Positions 1 through 11,100 of a stretch of 64,000 nt of DNA are shown here, in pieces; position 1 is the stretch's first letter; every line of letters begins with the position of its first letter. Origin of the DNA: Salminus brasiliensis (lineage: Eukaryota > Chordata > Actinopteri > Characiformes > Bryconidae); assembly GCF_030463535.1 (NCBI RefSeq), contig NC_132878.1, positions 30,295,761 through 30,359,760 on the forward strand, read 5' to 3'. The position numbers were made by a program, and so were the translations under genes. The notes under the pieces are model-generated. The model searched no databases. It had not been told where the DNA came from and saw only the letters and a list, made by a program, of their open reading frames with translations.

Positions 1-1013
1 CATACATCACACCCCGGTGTGGGGGCACCAACCCCACGTATGTGCCTCCGCAGCCCAGTTTGTCGCATTTCAACCTTGTGATCCGTGGAGAAGCGGCAGG
101 GTCTCTTGCAGGTGCCTCTACTGCAGAATCTCTGGGCATCTCCTAGCTTTGCGTGCAGGGTGGTGTCCCACCAAACCAAAATATTAACACTCCTGACTTG
201 TGGTTGGTTCTCGGTTTCCCTTGGCTCCAGAAGCATAACCCATGTGGACTGGCTATCCCAGTCTGTCTTGGCATGGGGGCCAGTCTGTCGGTCCTCCTGC
301 CTCAAGGGTACTGACACCATTCTCAAAGGTTTTGACTCCTGGTTACCAAAAGAGTACTGGGACCTTTGGGAGGTGTTTAGTAATCGGCAGGCCCCAAACC
401 TCCCCAGACCCTTTTACATCACCATTGACCTCCTCCCTAGCACTACTCCTAGAAGTAGGCTGTTTTCTTTGTCAGCACCACAACGTCAGGCAATGGAGGA
501 CTATGTCCAGGAGGCCCTGGCCTTAGGATTCATCCAGCCATCCACTTCCCCAGCTGGGGCTGGCTTCTTCTTTGTGGGGAAGAAGGATAGGGGGTTGAGA
601 CCCTGTATTGACTACAGAGGCCTCAATAAAATAACCATTAAGGACCGCTAGCCGTTACCCCTAATGACCTCAGCCTTCGAGGCACTGCAGCAGGCCTCCA
701 TTTTCACCAAGCTGGACCTGCACAGTGCCCACTTGTTCAGGGTCAAAGAGGGTGATAAGTAGAAGACGGCGTACATCGCCCTGTCTGGGCACTACGAGAA
801 CCTTGTCATTGATGAACACGCCCGTCGTCTTCCAACGATACATTAACAAGGTCCTCAGGGGGCTTTGGACAGGTTTTTTTTCATCTATTTGAATGACATC
901 CTCATCTATAGTAAGTCCGTAGACAAACACGTCGCCCACGTCCGATGGGTTCTCCAGTTGCTCCTGGAGAATCACCTGTTCATCAAACTAGAGAAATCAC
1001 AGTTCCATGCACA

Positions 1014-1872
1014 GACAATCTCCTTTTTAAGCTTTGTGGTGTCCCACAACACCCTGCACATGGACCCGACCAAAATCAAGGTCATGTAAAACGGGCCCAG
1101 GCCAACGTCTGTATACCTAGTCCAGTGCTTCCTTGGGTTTGCCAACTTCTTCCGACGTTCTTAGGAATTTTGGCTCCGTGGCGGCCCCTTTGACTGCTTT
1201 GATGAGGAAGACATCAGGTATGTTCATCTGGTCCACAGAGGCCCAGCAAGCATTCAACACCCTAAGGCGCCTGTTGGTGACCGTGAATTACTGGTGGTCA
1301 AGCTCGCGCAAAACATTCCTTTCTGGTCTGGATGGACCAAAAGAATTTGGCCTACATCTGCATCTAATGGGGACTAGAGGATGCAGTCAAGCATGCTTAC
1401 CTCACTGAACCTGATCCGGGTGGTGGCCCCCGGATCGACTGTACATACCTAGGCCTGTAAGGGCAACACTGTGATTCTAGTTAGCGTGGTGTGGCACAAC
1501 AGATAACATAATTTCCTGCCAGTGAGCTACCACACTATGTGGAAGACTGGGGTTCGATTCCCAGTCTGGGTGACTATGCTGCTCTACACCAATAAGGCTC
1601 CTTGTGCAAGACTCCTAACACTACACTGGCCCACCTCTGTAATACGAGTAACCTTGTAAGTCGCTCTGGATAAGAGTGTCAGCCAAATGCCGTAAATGTA
1701 AATGTAAATTGTAGTATTATTCTCCAAGGTTGGCTGCTTTGTGGCCCTCCCAACACTGCCATCAGCTAAGGAGACTAGTGCTCAATCTACAAATCTTTAC
1801 ATGACCTTGATTTTGGTCGGGTCCATGTGCAGGGTGTTGTGGGACACCACAAAGCTTAAAAAGGAGATTGTC
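1014..1872. repeat. Perfect 77-bp inverted repeat inside the gypsy remnant
   Basis: Positions 1014-1090 reappear as the exact reverse complement at 1796-1872, about 700 bp away. The left arm is native gypsy RT sequence in its expected place. The right arm is out of place, in inverted orientation, just before integrase-end sequence. A direct partial duplication follows: 1876-1930 resembles 2197-2255. The SINE lies between the arms. The origin is unknown; a templated copy or foldback rearrangement is plausible. Confidence 0.9.
1478..1708 (+). mobile_element. tRNA-derived SINE, copy 1
   Basis: A tRNA-like head carries a B-box (GGTTCGATTCC near 1552) after an A-box-like start near 1480. It is followed by a body shared with the copy at 40524-40773. 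The 3' tail, CTCTGGATAAGAGTGTCAGC and then an AAATGTAAATGT run, matches the 3' end of the L2-clade LINE at 22690-22760. The copy sits inside the gypsy remnant. The B-box is SINE-borne; this is not a tRNA gene. Confidence 0.85.
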
Positions 1873-2419
1873 TTCCACATGTCCCACATCAAGCCTGTCT
1901 TGTTTTCCATGGGTCCCGCATGTCCGCCGGGCCCATGTACAGTTGACGGTGCACCAGCACTGCCAGCCAGCGATCAACCCTCCTGTCTGCAGTAGCTCTT
2001 TAGAAGCGCTATGCAAATAGGAGGCGGAGGCCTATCGTCCTTGGCAATGGGTTTGGCTTTCGGTTAAGGATCTGCCCTTGCATGGTGCCCCCCGCAAGTT
2101 GGCTACTTGTTATATTGGACCATTCAAGATCCTTCACCAGGTCAATCCTGTCGCCAACTGCCTTGCCCTTCCCCCTTCGATGCATGTTAACCCCACCTTC
2201 CTCGTGTCCCACATCAAGCCTGTCTTGTGTTCCGTAGGTCCCGCATGTCTCCCCTGGCAGCGTTTGTTTGTTTTCCTGCCTTTTCCCTGCGTTTATTTCA
2301 AACCCACCCCTTTTAAGTTCTGTTTGTTGGCTTCTCCCATAACCACTGTTTTAGTGAAGCAGCAGAGTGTTGGTCTCGCGCCCAGAATTGAGCAAGCCGT
2401 AAATGTCAGGTGGTAAAAC

Positions 2420-2718
2420 CCCTTTGGATGCCAGGATCAAACTGAAAAAAAAATTGTATGATACGTGTTCAAAGTTAACACATGATGTTGGGTAAATAGC
2501 AAAGCACTTTTGTAAAAAACTCTGGATAAGAGCATCTGCTAAATGCCTTAAATGTCAATGTATGTTAATGATCATGTGATCACATGATCATAGTTGCCCT
2601 TAGACACACAGAGAATTGTGTTACAAGGTCACTTTGCAACAAGATTGTGGTTACATCACCCTGTGGCATTAGTGAAGTTCAGACACTTTATGAGAGCCAG
2701 ACCTTAACAAATAACATA
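2420..2718. other. Intergenic: SINE/LINE tail scrap and 22-bp palindrome
   Basis: 2519-2562 is a short orphan copy of the LINE/SINE 3' tail (CTCTGGATAAGAGCATCTGC and onward). 2569-2590 is a perfect 22-bp palindrome built from TGATCA and CATG units. I see no gene here. Confidence 0.7.
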
Positions 2719-4282
2719 CAAACCGGATTCCAAAAAAGTTGGGACACCAAACAAATTGTGAATAAAAACTGAATGCAATGATGTGGACATGGCAAATGTC
2801 AATATTTTATTCGTAATAGAACATAGATGACAGATCAAAAGTTTAATCTGAGTAAATGTAACATTTTAAGGGAAAAATGTTGTTTCAAAATTTCATGCCG
2901 TCAACAAATCCCAAAAAAGTTGGGACAAGGCCATTTTTACCACTGTGTGGCATCCCCCCTTCTTCTTACAACACTCAACAGACGTCTGGGGACAGAGGAG
3001 ACCAGTTTCTCAAGTTTAGAAATAGGAATGCTCTCCCATTCATGTCTAATACAGGCCTCTAACTGTTCAATCGTCTTGGGCCTTCTTTGTCGCACCTTCC
3101 TCTTTATGATGCGCCAAATGTTCTCTATAGGTGAAAGATCTGGACTGCAGGCTGGCCATTTCAGTACCCGGATCCTTCTCCTACGTAGCCATGATGTTGT
3201 GATTGCTGCAGAATGTGGTCTGGCATTATCTTGTTGAAAAATGCAGGGTCTTCCCTGAAAGAGATGACGTCTAGATGGGAGCATATGTTGTTCTAGAACC
3301 TGAACATAGTTCTCTGCATTAATGGTGCCTTTCCAGACATGCCACAAGCACTCATGCAACCCCATACCATCAGTGATGCAGGCTTCTGAACGGAGCGTTA
3401 ATAACAACTTGGGTTATCCTGGTCCTCTCTGGTCCGGATGACATGGCATCCCAGTGTTCCATAAAGAACTTCAAATCGTGACTCATCTGACCACAGAACA
3501 GTCTTCCATTTTGCCACACTCCATTTTAAAAGACCCCTGGCCCAGTGCAAACGTCTGAGCTTGTGGAGCTTGCTTAGAAATGGCTTCCTCTTTGCACTGT
3601 AGAGTTTCAGCTGACAACAGCGGATGGCACGGTGGATTGTGTTCACTGACAATGATTTCTGGAAGTATTCCTGAGCCCATTCTGTTATTTCCTTGTTTGA
3701 GGTGCAGTGATGTTTAAGGGCCCGGAGATCACGAGCATCCAGTAGAGTTTTACGGCCTTGACCTTTACGCACAGCGATTGTTCCAGATTCTCTGAATCTT
3801 TTGATGATGTTATGCACGGTTGATGATGATAACTTAAAAGTCTTTGCTATTTTACGCTGGGTAACAACATTCTGGTATTGCTGCACATCTTTCTGCGCAA
3901 CAATGGTGGAATTGGTGATCTTCTTACTATCTTGGCTTCAGAGAGACACTGACACTCTGAGAAGCTCTTTTTATACCCAATCATATTGTCAATTGACCTA
4001 ATTAGTGTTAATTGGTCTTCCAGCTGTTCGTTATATGCTCAATTTCCTTTTTCCAGCCACTTATTGCTACTTGTCCCAACTTTTTTGGGATTTGTTGATG
4101 CCATGAAATTTTGAATTAACATATTTCTCCTTTAAAATGTTACATTTACTCAGATTAAACTTTTGATCTGTCATCTATGTTCTATTACGAACAAAATATT
4201 GACATTTGCCATCTCCACATCATTGCATTCAGTTTTTATTCACAATTTGTTTAGTGTCCCAACTTTTTTGGAATCCGGTTTG
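2719..4282 (-). mobile_element. Tc1-like DNA transposon with long TIRs, TA target duplication
   Basis: The element begins CAAACCGGATTCC and ends with its reverse complement. It is flanked by TA at 2717-2718 and 4283-4284, the expected Tc1/mariner target duplication. The terminal inverted repeats are long, roughly 200 bp (about 2719-2930 and 4075-4282), with a second block containing AAAAAAGTTGGGACA near both inner ends. Total length of 1564 bp is normal for fish Tc1 elements. The single gene on the minus strand encodes a DD34E transposase, described separately. Confidence 0.95.
2937..3886 (-). pseudogene. Tc1-like transposase, frameshifted
   Basis: This minus-strand transposase is read in two frames that meet near 3400. 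The upstream part (3886-3398) has the helix-turn-helix DNA-binding region and the first catalytic Asp in WSDES. The downstream part (about 3407-2937) has the second Asp in QQDNARPH and the Glu in SPDLSPIENIW, giving the DD34E triad. About 315 residues are covered in all, close to a full Tc1 transposase (about 340). No good ATG is seen at the N-terminus. At least one frameshift near 3400 makes this copy inactive as written, though it is otherwise little decayed. Confidence 0.9.
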
Positions 4283-4284
4283 TA

Positions 4285-5155
4285 GGTCTGCATGTCTGAT
4301 GCTTAAGTCTGAAGGCACCTCTGAGCCTAGACCCAGTGCCACTATTTGTCCGATATGGCATGGTTCAGCCATTACTCATCACTTATCTTCAGCATCAGCC
4401 AGAACATTGGATGGCCAGTTCCTGGAAGAACATCCCTTGACTTGTACTCTGTTTATAATTGTTAGCTTTAAATGTCTGACTTAAAGAGCACCGGATTTAC
4501 TACTGAGCTATCTCCGTACATCAAAACCATAAAACATGATAGTCATGTCAGGTTTCCATCGTCTCGCTCTCCCCCAAAGCACTTCCAGGACCCATAGAAG
4601 GAGCTGGGATTCCAGAAGTTGACTGCACACAAGCGCAGTATCTGTGCATTCTTTGCATCTGTTCAAGGGGAAAACATCACTATCAGCATCTCATGTTTCT
4701 GCTCTGTTTCTCTTGTAATCAGTGTATTTTTGTTTCTGTTACTAGTTTGAAGCTCGGCTTTGCATTTTGTTTTGTTTTCTCGCTTTCCCTTTTTGAATTG
4801 CCCAAACACTGCTCCATGGTTTTCTGTTTCTCCCTAGCATGGCTTGTGTTTTTTTGTTGATGATTTTCACCTGCCCCCTCCTGAGCACATCTCAGTGGTT
4901 TTTGATTTTCCCCGTTAAGCCTTCACAGTATTATTATTCCCGTATCCTTGTTCCAGCTTTCGTCCTCCCAGACCCCATTTTGTTTTGCCCAGTCCAGGTT
5001 TGTCATCTTTTTTTTGTTTTGTTTTTGCTGTTTGTCCCTAGATTGCTGACCCTTTATTTCCTTCCCTATTAATATTCCCTGTGTGTAATTATATCTTGCT
5101 TTGCTCCATCTCTGCAAGTGTTTGCTACTTCACTGCCTGGCTTGAAGTCAACATA
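4285..5155 (+). mobile_element. Possible decayed LTR / leader of a gypsy element
   Basis: 4285-4540 shows nothing recognisable. From about 4545 (TGTCAGGTTTCC) to 5150 the sequence is T-rich, non-coding and promoter/leader-like. It runs up to a TAAR 3' vestige and then gypsy protease sequence. The composition resembles other fish gypsy LTRs in this window, but no second LTR copy is present, so this is only a suggestion. Confidence 0.35.
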
Positions 5156-5306
5156 TATTTTATTATTAACAAGGCAACATGGCTACAGTATATCTTTGTT
5201 TAGATGACCTCTATTCATGCTTTTACATGTAAAGCCATAATTCTTTTTGACTTCAGACAATTTCATTAAGGCTTCACTCTTCAGAGTGAAAACAGATTCA
5301 ACCCTG
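5155..5306 (-). pseudogene. Vestige of a TAAR gene 3' end
   Basis: The stretch matches the 3' flanks of the TAAR copies at 12090-12250 and 27065-27185: a TATATCTTTGTT segment, a CAATTTCAT segment and GTGAAAACAGATTCA. On the minus strand the last codons still read Asn-Leu-Phe-Ser-Leu-stop, like the NLFSH or NLFLH ends of the intact receptors. The rest of the receptor is gone, replaced by gypsy sequence at about 5310. It marks a further ancestral duplication unit to the left of the surviving cluster. Confidence 0.6.
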
Positions 5307-5309
5307 AGC

Positions 5310-5990
5310 CTGAACCTTCTACTGGCCCGACCTGGGGGAAAGGTCTAAGGTAGTCCTTCACAAGTGGGGAAATGTGAGGCTAAAACCTGAGTAAGGGACT
5401 CTACCTTAGACAATGTGGTATCACCCATCTCAGGTCTACACCTCCCAGTTACTTTAGCTTGGACTTCCCAACGCACATTACTGACAGCCTTTGTGGACTC
5501 CAGGCCTGCAGGTAATTTTATGGACAGCTCTCTCACTGCTAGGCTTGGCCAGCCTGTGGACCCGCTGGAATGTCCACTGCCTGTGATTGACATAGATGGG
5601 AGAATTATGGGTCCGGTGACCCATTGCACCCACTCAATAACACTGCGAATTGGGGCACATAGAGCAGGTGGAACTGTCTACCTCAATGACATATTATTTT
5701 ATAGCAAACCCCTGGAGGAATACTCAATGTTCAATGAGTCTTCCCCCTGCCCTTGGTAAACTGCTTTTTTTGCCAAGGTCCCTTCCATTGGTTGACAGAA
5801 GCACAAGTGCCTTTGAGAAGATTAAAGTGAGGTTATAGCTATCGGACACCAATGGACTGATTGTTGTCAATGTTTACCAGGGAACTCCTAGTGGTAAAAT
5901 TATTCCTGGAAGAATGGAGGCACTGGTTTGAAGGGGCTGAACATCCATTTGTAGAATGGACAGACCACAAGAACCTGGCATATATACAGC
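5310..5990 (+). mobile_element. Ty3/gypsy remnant: protease, RT scrap, RNase H scrap
   Basis: 5415-5650 reads as a retroviral-type aspartic protease region of the sushi/gypsy class. The active-site motif is DSR where DSG is usual, followed by an AGNFMDSSL segment, then the VTHCT segment typical before RT. An internal deletion jumps straight to an RT strand (YLNDILFYSKP at about 5677-5710). RNase H sequence ([18 protein letters not shown]) follows at about 5920-5980 in another frame. It is a dead, internally deleted copy. Confidence 0.75.
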
Positions 5991-7275
5991 ATATATATAA
6001 ACAAGTTAGAAAGTCACAGAAATTATCAGTGATAAAATAATGATATTTTGTTCATACAGTAAACATACGAATGATATGAATATGTTACCTTAAGTTTTGA
6101 TGATTTTTCTTTTCTGAACATAAAACTGACAGCATCACACACAGTGTTTCTGTAGCCATGATTGACATTCTTGACCCTACAGGATTGAGCCAGGAACATA
6201 GGATGTGAACAATAATTGGTCTGCATCAAATGTATTGCACCTAGTGAACATTGTGAAAGACAAGTATTTGCATTACATTACATTACAGCCATTACATCAT
6301 TCTATACATGGCAACTAGTTATTCAAGTAAAAAAAAAAACATTGATTGACAGGAATAAAAAAAATAATTTGGATAAACAAAATAAGAATTGCTCATCAGT
6401 CTGATTAACTAAGATCATCTTCTATCCCATTACATCTTCTATTCCATTTCCTCTTGGAAGATTTGTTTGTATAAATTGTTACAGTAACTAATATGCATTT
6501 CTTTTTTCAGTCAAGAATACAGGGCATGACAAAACCTTGAATAAAAGCAAGTTACGTTTATTAATGTCTAATAACCTAGCTCATCTGTGTTGACAGCTTA
6601 GACTGACCAAGTGAGTCATAACATTAAACGTTGGTAAGTTTAATGAATCTGAAAATTGATAAACTATTAAATGAAATTCCTTACCAAAGTGACATTAAAA
6701 TGACATTAAATGCCTATAAAACGGTCCCTCTGCCATGTTAACTAACTACCAGGCTGTCTGAATGATAAAAAAAACTGTTGTAAAGAGACCAACAGAAATT
6801 AAAAGTTAATTAAAGCTTTAATAATGTTTCTCAGATTACTATGTTTCTATGTAAACGTAAATGTCTTGAGATTGAAAGCTTGGGTAATATAACATAAAAT
6901 TGCCATGCTCCTACAAGACATTGGGCCTAACTCACCAACTGTGCTTAAAAAAAATCTTCTTTCAACCCATTTACCCTGTTTGCACAAAGAACATGATATT
7001 CACCAATGTTTCTTTGTTTGTGATTTGTTCAATTTAAGTGCATCATAAGTGCAGAGCTGTGAACAATTATGTGCTTTAAAAACACATCACAAAGACAAAG
7101 ACGTTCTAAAGAACAAATCTTAAAACATTCTTGTAAAGATATTGGGCCCATTAATTAGACCCATTGTGCTTAAACTTTACATTTTTAACTTGCAATGATT
7201 TTATGTACAGTGCATGCAATCTTGAATGTCTAAAATATGTGTGATATCAGAATTTTTCATGGGTTCCAGTTTTTT
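5990..7275. other. Intergenic, AT-rich; no gene seen
   Basis: AT-rich sequence with a short ATTACATTACATTACAG stretch near 6270 and A-runs near 6330-6365. No reading frame or RNA gene is supported. The right end is the 3' flank of the first TAAR. Confidence 0.6.
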
Positions 7276-8301
7276 TCAGTGTAAAAACAGATTAATTCTT
7301 GAAGACCCTGGCTGAAATATTTGACCAGATAAAACCATTCTGAATGCTTTTCTAAACCACTTGTAGAAGAATGCATAAACAATAGGGTTGCAGGTTGAAT
7401 TCATAAGTCCAATCCATGCAAGCATATCAATCAATACTGGAGGAAATGAGTAACCAATATAAGGATTAATGACATAACAGACAAAAAATGGTGTCCAAAG
7501 TGAAAGAAACACCCCCAAAATCACAGCCAGAGTTTTAGTGGCTTTTCTCTCCTCTTTGCTTAACATTGATTTCATATTGTTTTTACATTTTGAGTCCTGA
7601 ATAGACTTTGCTTGCTTTTGTGCAACACGGAATATCTTTACATATATACTGAGCATCACAACACCTGGCAAATAGAAGGAAAATAAAGTGGTAGAAGTGC
7701 TTGAGGCTGCACTTTGAAACATCACACAACCTCCTTCACATGCAACATTTTCATAGTAAAACTCTTCAATGCCCAGTATGTTCAGCTTCAAAAATATTGT
7801 TCCAAATCCAGCTACAATGGAAATACTCCAGCTGATGGAGATCATGATGACTGTGACAAAGGAGGTGATTTTACTGTGATACAACAGAGGTTGACACACA
7901 GCATAGTACCTGTCAATAGATATTAAAGACAAATTTATGATGGAAGCAGTGGCCAACATGATAACAACACTGCTGTGTATTTTACAGAATAAAGTGCCAA
8001 AAAACCAGCAAGTCTCCACAGATTGTATCATACATGGGGGCATGTAAAGGGCACCCAGCAGCAGATCAGTTACTGCTAGAGACAGGACAAGGTAGTTAGT
8101 TGGCATGTGCAACTGTTTGAAATGAAGAATTGTTATGATGACAAACAGATTTCCCAATACTGTTAAAATCACCACAGAACCAAAAAACAAGTAAAGTGGA
8201 ACCTTTAAAATCAGTGGATAGACAAACTTCGGACAAGATCCATTTAAAAATTCATAGCAAAGAGGAGTGATGTCCACTATCTGAGCTTGGCTTGAGTTCA
8301 T
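7276..8301 (-). CDS. taar: Trace amine-associated receptor (TAAR), intact, 341 aa
   Basis: This is a seven-transmembrane class A GPCR of the TAAR family, which serves as olfactory receptors for amines in fish. The single coding exon starts at MNSS. Visible are Asn51 (N1.50), Asp79 (D2.50), Cys106 (C3.25), DRY at 130-132, Trp269-Thr-Pro271 in TM6, and the TAAR hallmark NSTCNPIVYAFFYKWF at 301-316. N-glycosylation sites (NSS, NGS) lie in the extracellular N-terminus. Position 3.32 (residue 113) is Val and 7.43 (residue 299) is Leu, so the aminergic Asp/Tyr pair is lost; 5.42 (residue 204) is Thr. A splice acceptor (TTTGCAG) lies about 35 nt upstream of the ATG. Family certain; exact TAAR number not assigned. 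Confidence 0.96.
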   Translation of the reverse strand: MNSSQAQIVDITPLCYEFLNGSCPKFVYPLILKVPLYLFFGSVVILTVLGNLFVIITILHFKQLHMPTNYLVLSLAVTDLLLGALYMPPCMIQSVETCWFFGTLFCKIHSSVVIMLATASIINLSLISIDRYYAVCQPLLYHSKITSFVTVIMISISWSISIVAGFGTIFLKLNILGIEEFYYENVACEGGCVMFQSAASSTSTTLFSFYLPGVVMLSIYVKIFRVAQKQAKSIQDSKCKNNMKSMLSKEERKATKTLAVILGVFLSLWTPFFVCYVINPYIGYSFPPVLIDMLAWIGLMNSTCNPIVYAFFYKWFRKAFRMVLSGQIFQPGSSRINLFLH

Positions 8302-8404
8302 TGTGTGGGTCCTGTTGATTTTTTTTTTTTAATGCAACCTGCAAATATAAAAAACTAAAATAAATATGCATATATTTTATGTATTTATATGCAGGAATTT
8401 GTTA

Positions 8405-8510
8405 TGTCAAATTCACAGTGAATAAAGCTACTCAGTGATGAAGATTTATACTCCTCCAGCAGTGTATGTCATAAACCACCGCCCTTTCATAGTTATCCCA
8501 TGGTAATACT
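8405..8510 (-). promoter_or_regulatory. Putative TAAR promoter and non-coding first exon (7276 gene)
   Basis: On the minus strand a GAGTATAAATC box (8443-8453) lies downstream of a block reading ACCATGGGAT...GGGCGGTGG (8475-8505). The same box and block occur upstream of the 17817 gene (19166-19240), and a similar block upstream of the 30197 gene (31464-31532). The coding exon has a splice acceptor just before its ATG, so transcription probably starts here with a very short 5' UTR exon. The donor is not clear in this copy. Confidence 0.5.
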
Positions 8511-8920
8511 CCTTACTGGAATACATTACTATCCTTAATTTATACAAAACAGATCTTCTTTCAGATTTTGACTATTTTAATTTGCAATTTGGAAACCAGT
8601 ACACTGGTGGTTCATGGTGCCTTGGTGCTTAATTTTGATCATATATATACAACAGTACATATGTATACTTTTTCTCCACTTACCTACATATTTTTTATGT
8701 TTCACATTGCTGCTAGTTTGTCCAGTGTTATTTATTGCCCACTTTTGTATTTTTATTAAACATTACTGTCACGTGGTCTTTTCCCAACATTAAGCAACAC
8801 TGTATTTAACACAGAACCACCAATGGCCACAAACCCAAGAACTGCATCTCAGACTCTACAGTTGGCATATATTGGAAAAAGTTTAGCTTGTTTGGAAGGT
8901 TTGTCTTTTTTCTTAAAAGA
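8510..8920. other. Intergenic; nothing recognised
   Basis: AT-rich sequence between the TAAR promoter and a Tc1 scrap. No gene or named repeat seen. Confidence 0.5.
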
Positions 8921-9200
8921 AGCAGCATGGCTTTAGTTTGCAAAGTTGCATTTAAAAAATCACAAGACTTTTGGAGCAATGTCCTTTGGACAGACCAGAC
9001 AAAGGTGAAGATGTTTGGTTATACTGCAAAGCGTCACATTTGGTAAAAATCAACCACAGCATATCAGCACAATAATCTCTTACCAACTGTAAAGGACAAC
9101 AGGGGAGGGGTAATAATAAATAAATAATTGTTTTGCATCCAGAGGATGTAGGCACCTTTCAGTCATTGAGTTGACCATGGACTCCTCTAAAGTACACCAA
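8920..9200 (+). mobile_element. Tc1-like transposase scrap
   Basis: Plus-strand translation gives fragments like the WSDETK-containing catalytic block of Tc1 transposases: a FWSNVLWTDQTKVKMFG-like run near 8968-9020, then a RHIW segment. Catalytic Asp context is kept, but the flanking frames are broken and no TIRs are visible. An old, 5'- and 3'-truncated copy. Confidence 0.6.
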
Positions 9201-9640
9201 AGTACTTTAATTCTGAGCACACCTGCAAATATACAACAGAAGGGATAAAAAGAAAAAATGGCTTACTCTCTAGCTGTTTGGGTTTTTGGGTTTACTTAGA
9301 CATTTCCAGGGTGGAAATAATTCTTATTGTGGGTTTGGGATTGGTGGGTGGGTTTCTTTAATTTGTAGTTTTTTGTTTGTTTTTTTTTTGTTTGTTTTTT
9401 TTATGTCCTTGGTCTCCTCAGATATAGCTACTCCTGTGTACTCAGAGTGAGATGTGATTTAGGATAGACACCTGTACTGCCAGCATTACTTTAGACTCAT
9501 GCAATGCTAAAGGAATGGGTCGCTCAAGTAACAGGGGATGGGTATTTTCACATCTGAAGACATTAAAAGCTGACATAATTTTTCTGCAATAACCACACTT
9601 TTTTATGCAGAATTTTTTATTTGATACCACTTGCCATGAT
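9200..9640. other. Intergenic, T-rich; no gene seen
   Basis: Contains T-rich and GTTTG-rich low-complexity sequence (about 9330-9410). No gene supported. Confidence 0.5.
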
Positions 9641-10850
9641 TGCAGATCAAGTTTAGCTGCTGGTTGGCTCACTCTGCCCAAGCGAGTGACCTTAGACCCT
9701 GTTTGGCACTGTCATCGGTTTGTTGAATTCCTGATTTTTCTTTCCATTAGCAGTTCTGCTGGACTGGCTGGATGGCTATCTGCATCTAGTGATGTAAATG
9801 CCTTTGACCCTGCGAGTCTAGGCAATATTTCCTCTATAGTAGGGAGCACATACTTTTCACGTTTCACTGCACGATTAAGCCTTCGAAGATCTGCACAATA
9901 GCAAACAAGAAGTGGAGTTCTTTCTTTACTAGATGGATGAGCGGCAGAGGTATCTGTCTTGCTGTGTGCACAGCATATGGTTGGGCGTCATCCTGCAGGA
10001 CTATTTTCACTGGCTCAGTATTCAGTAGTCCACCTGACCTGAAAACGCCACTGACCTTGTCCACCCGCTTCAAAAGACCCATGTCGACAGCTTCATGAAG
10101 GCCTAGATGACAGCTGACTCTTCCTCTAATGACATAGATTTTAAAAGAGTACTGCTTTTCTTTATACTTTGTAGTAGCCTGAAATAACTTCAAACAGCTG
10201 AGGTCTCCTCCTGGGCTAACAAAGTTGGTGTCGGGTGGATCAAGTTTGATTTTGGACTTTTTGGACATCTTTTTAAATGTGTTTTGTGATTACTGTGGCA
10301 TCTGCACCAGTGTCTATTTTAAAGGTTATTGGGACGTTGTTCACCTCCAGGTTAACTATCCAGCTGTCCTTGCTTCACCTCCTCTGTGTTTTCTCTCAGC
10401 TGTTTTGAGTAACACACGCTCCCAATGTCCTTGCTTGTGACACTTGTTACACATGCTTTTCAGTGCAGGGCATTTTTTCATGTCCAAGTCCCTGGGCTTA
10501 CCGCCTGCCGCTGTCCATGCCCCCATCTTCTGTCTGTTTGTGGACTGCCCTGACAGTGTAGCCTGTTCACGTTTGCAAGCTGAGTCTCCGGTGGGTTAGA
10601 CTAGACCTGTTTAGGAATCTCCTCCACCTGAGCTGAATATCTGTTTATCTTCGCTCCCCATGTAATAGATAAGAGAACTCACTTGTATTTCTCCATTGTC
10701 CTTATTTAGCTTAGTTGCTAACCGATCTCTGTTTCCACTCTGGCCAGTCGATGGGGCACTCAAACTTGAATTCACTCGGTGGATTGAACCTTACCATGGC
10801 AAACCTTCATCTTAGACACGAGCAACCTCTGCTTCTGACACCATGTAATG
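9640..10850 (-). mobile_element. Ty3/gypsy remnant (gag zinc knuckle to RT start)
   Basis: Read on the minus strand from 10850 down. Gag-end sequence carries a zinc-knuckle-like CNKCHKQGHW near 10410-10450, whose last Cys is not preserved. A protease/linker region follows, then at 10268-9864 an open frame ending in the gypsy RT entry motif (PYAVHTARQIPLPL). The element ends in degraded RT near 9700. A primer-binding-like TGGTGTCAGAAGC (minus strand, about 10830-10842) next to TGT at 10845 suggests tRNA-Leu priming and a 5' LTR beyond it. Confidence 0.75.
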
Positions 10851-11100
10851 TCCGTACCTTGTCTTACGTGACATAAAATAAGGAGACGACTACGTATAGT
10901 AGTCTCACCATGCAAGTCTCTTTTACTCCAAACTCCATGTGTGTATATACAATTAGAACAGCACTACCCAAAACACCTTGCGGGCTGCCATTCTCTTAAA
11001 GTGACAGTATTTAATACTACTGTATACCATACATTACAGACTATGCTCCACAGAGTTCCACACTGTAACAGCAGGAAATGCTACATTCACCTGGTGAATA
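10845..11100 (-). mobile_element. Probable LTR of the 9.6-10.8 kb gypsy element
   Basis: This region directly follows the PBS-like site. It is non-coding, with TGTAATGTCCGTACC at the inner edge and a CATACATTACAG-type segment further out. The outer boundary cannot be fixed because no second LTR copy is present. Confidence 0.4.

Larger units (their letters stand above)
1..2420 (+). mobile_element. Decayed Ty3/gypsy (sushi-like) retrotransposon pol
   Basis: Translated pieces in shifting frames read as Ty3/gypsy pol in the normal order. Around 340-650 is the reverse transcriptase N-terminus, with the family segments for the palm entry and CIDYRGLN. Around 880-1080 is the catalytic strand, with YLNDILIYS in place of the usual YxDD, so the catalytic site is altered. 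Around 1130-1300 is the thumb/RNase H junction. At 2040-2260 is the integrase C-terminal region ending in a VSHIKPVL motif. Frameshifts and stops separate all pieces, and a SINE plus an inverted 77-bp copy interrupt the middle. The left end is cut by the window edge. Family assignment is from motif recognition only. Confidence 0.85.

Noticed and set aside
1545-1575. tRNA gene (B-box GGTTCGATTCC)
   Set aside because: No cloverleaf with anticodon arm could be drawn; the same unit recurs at 40600 with a LINE-type tail, so it is a SINE.
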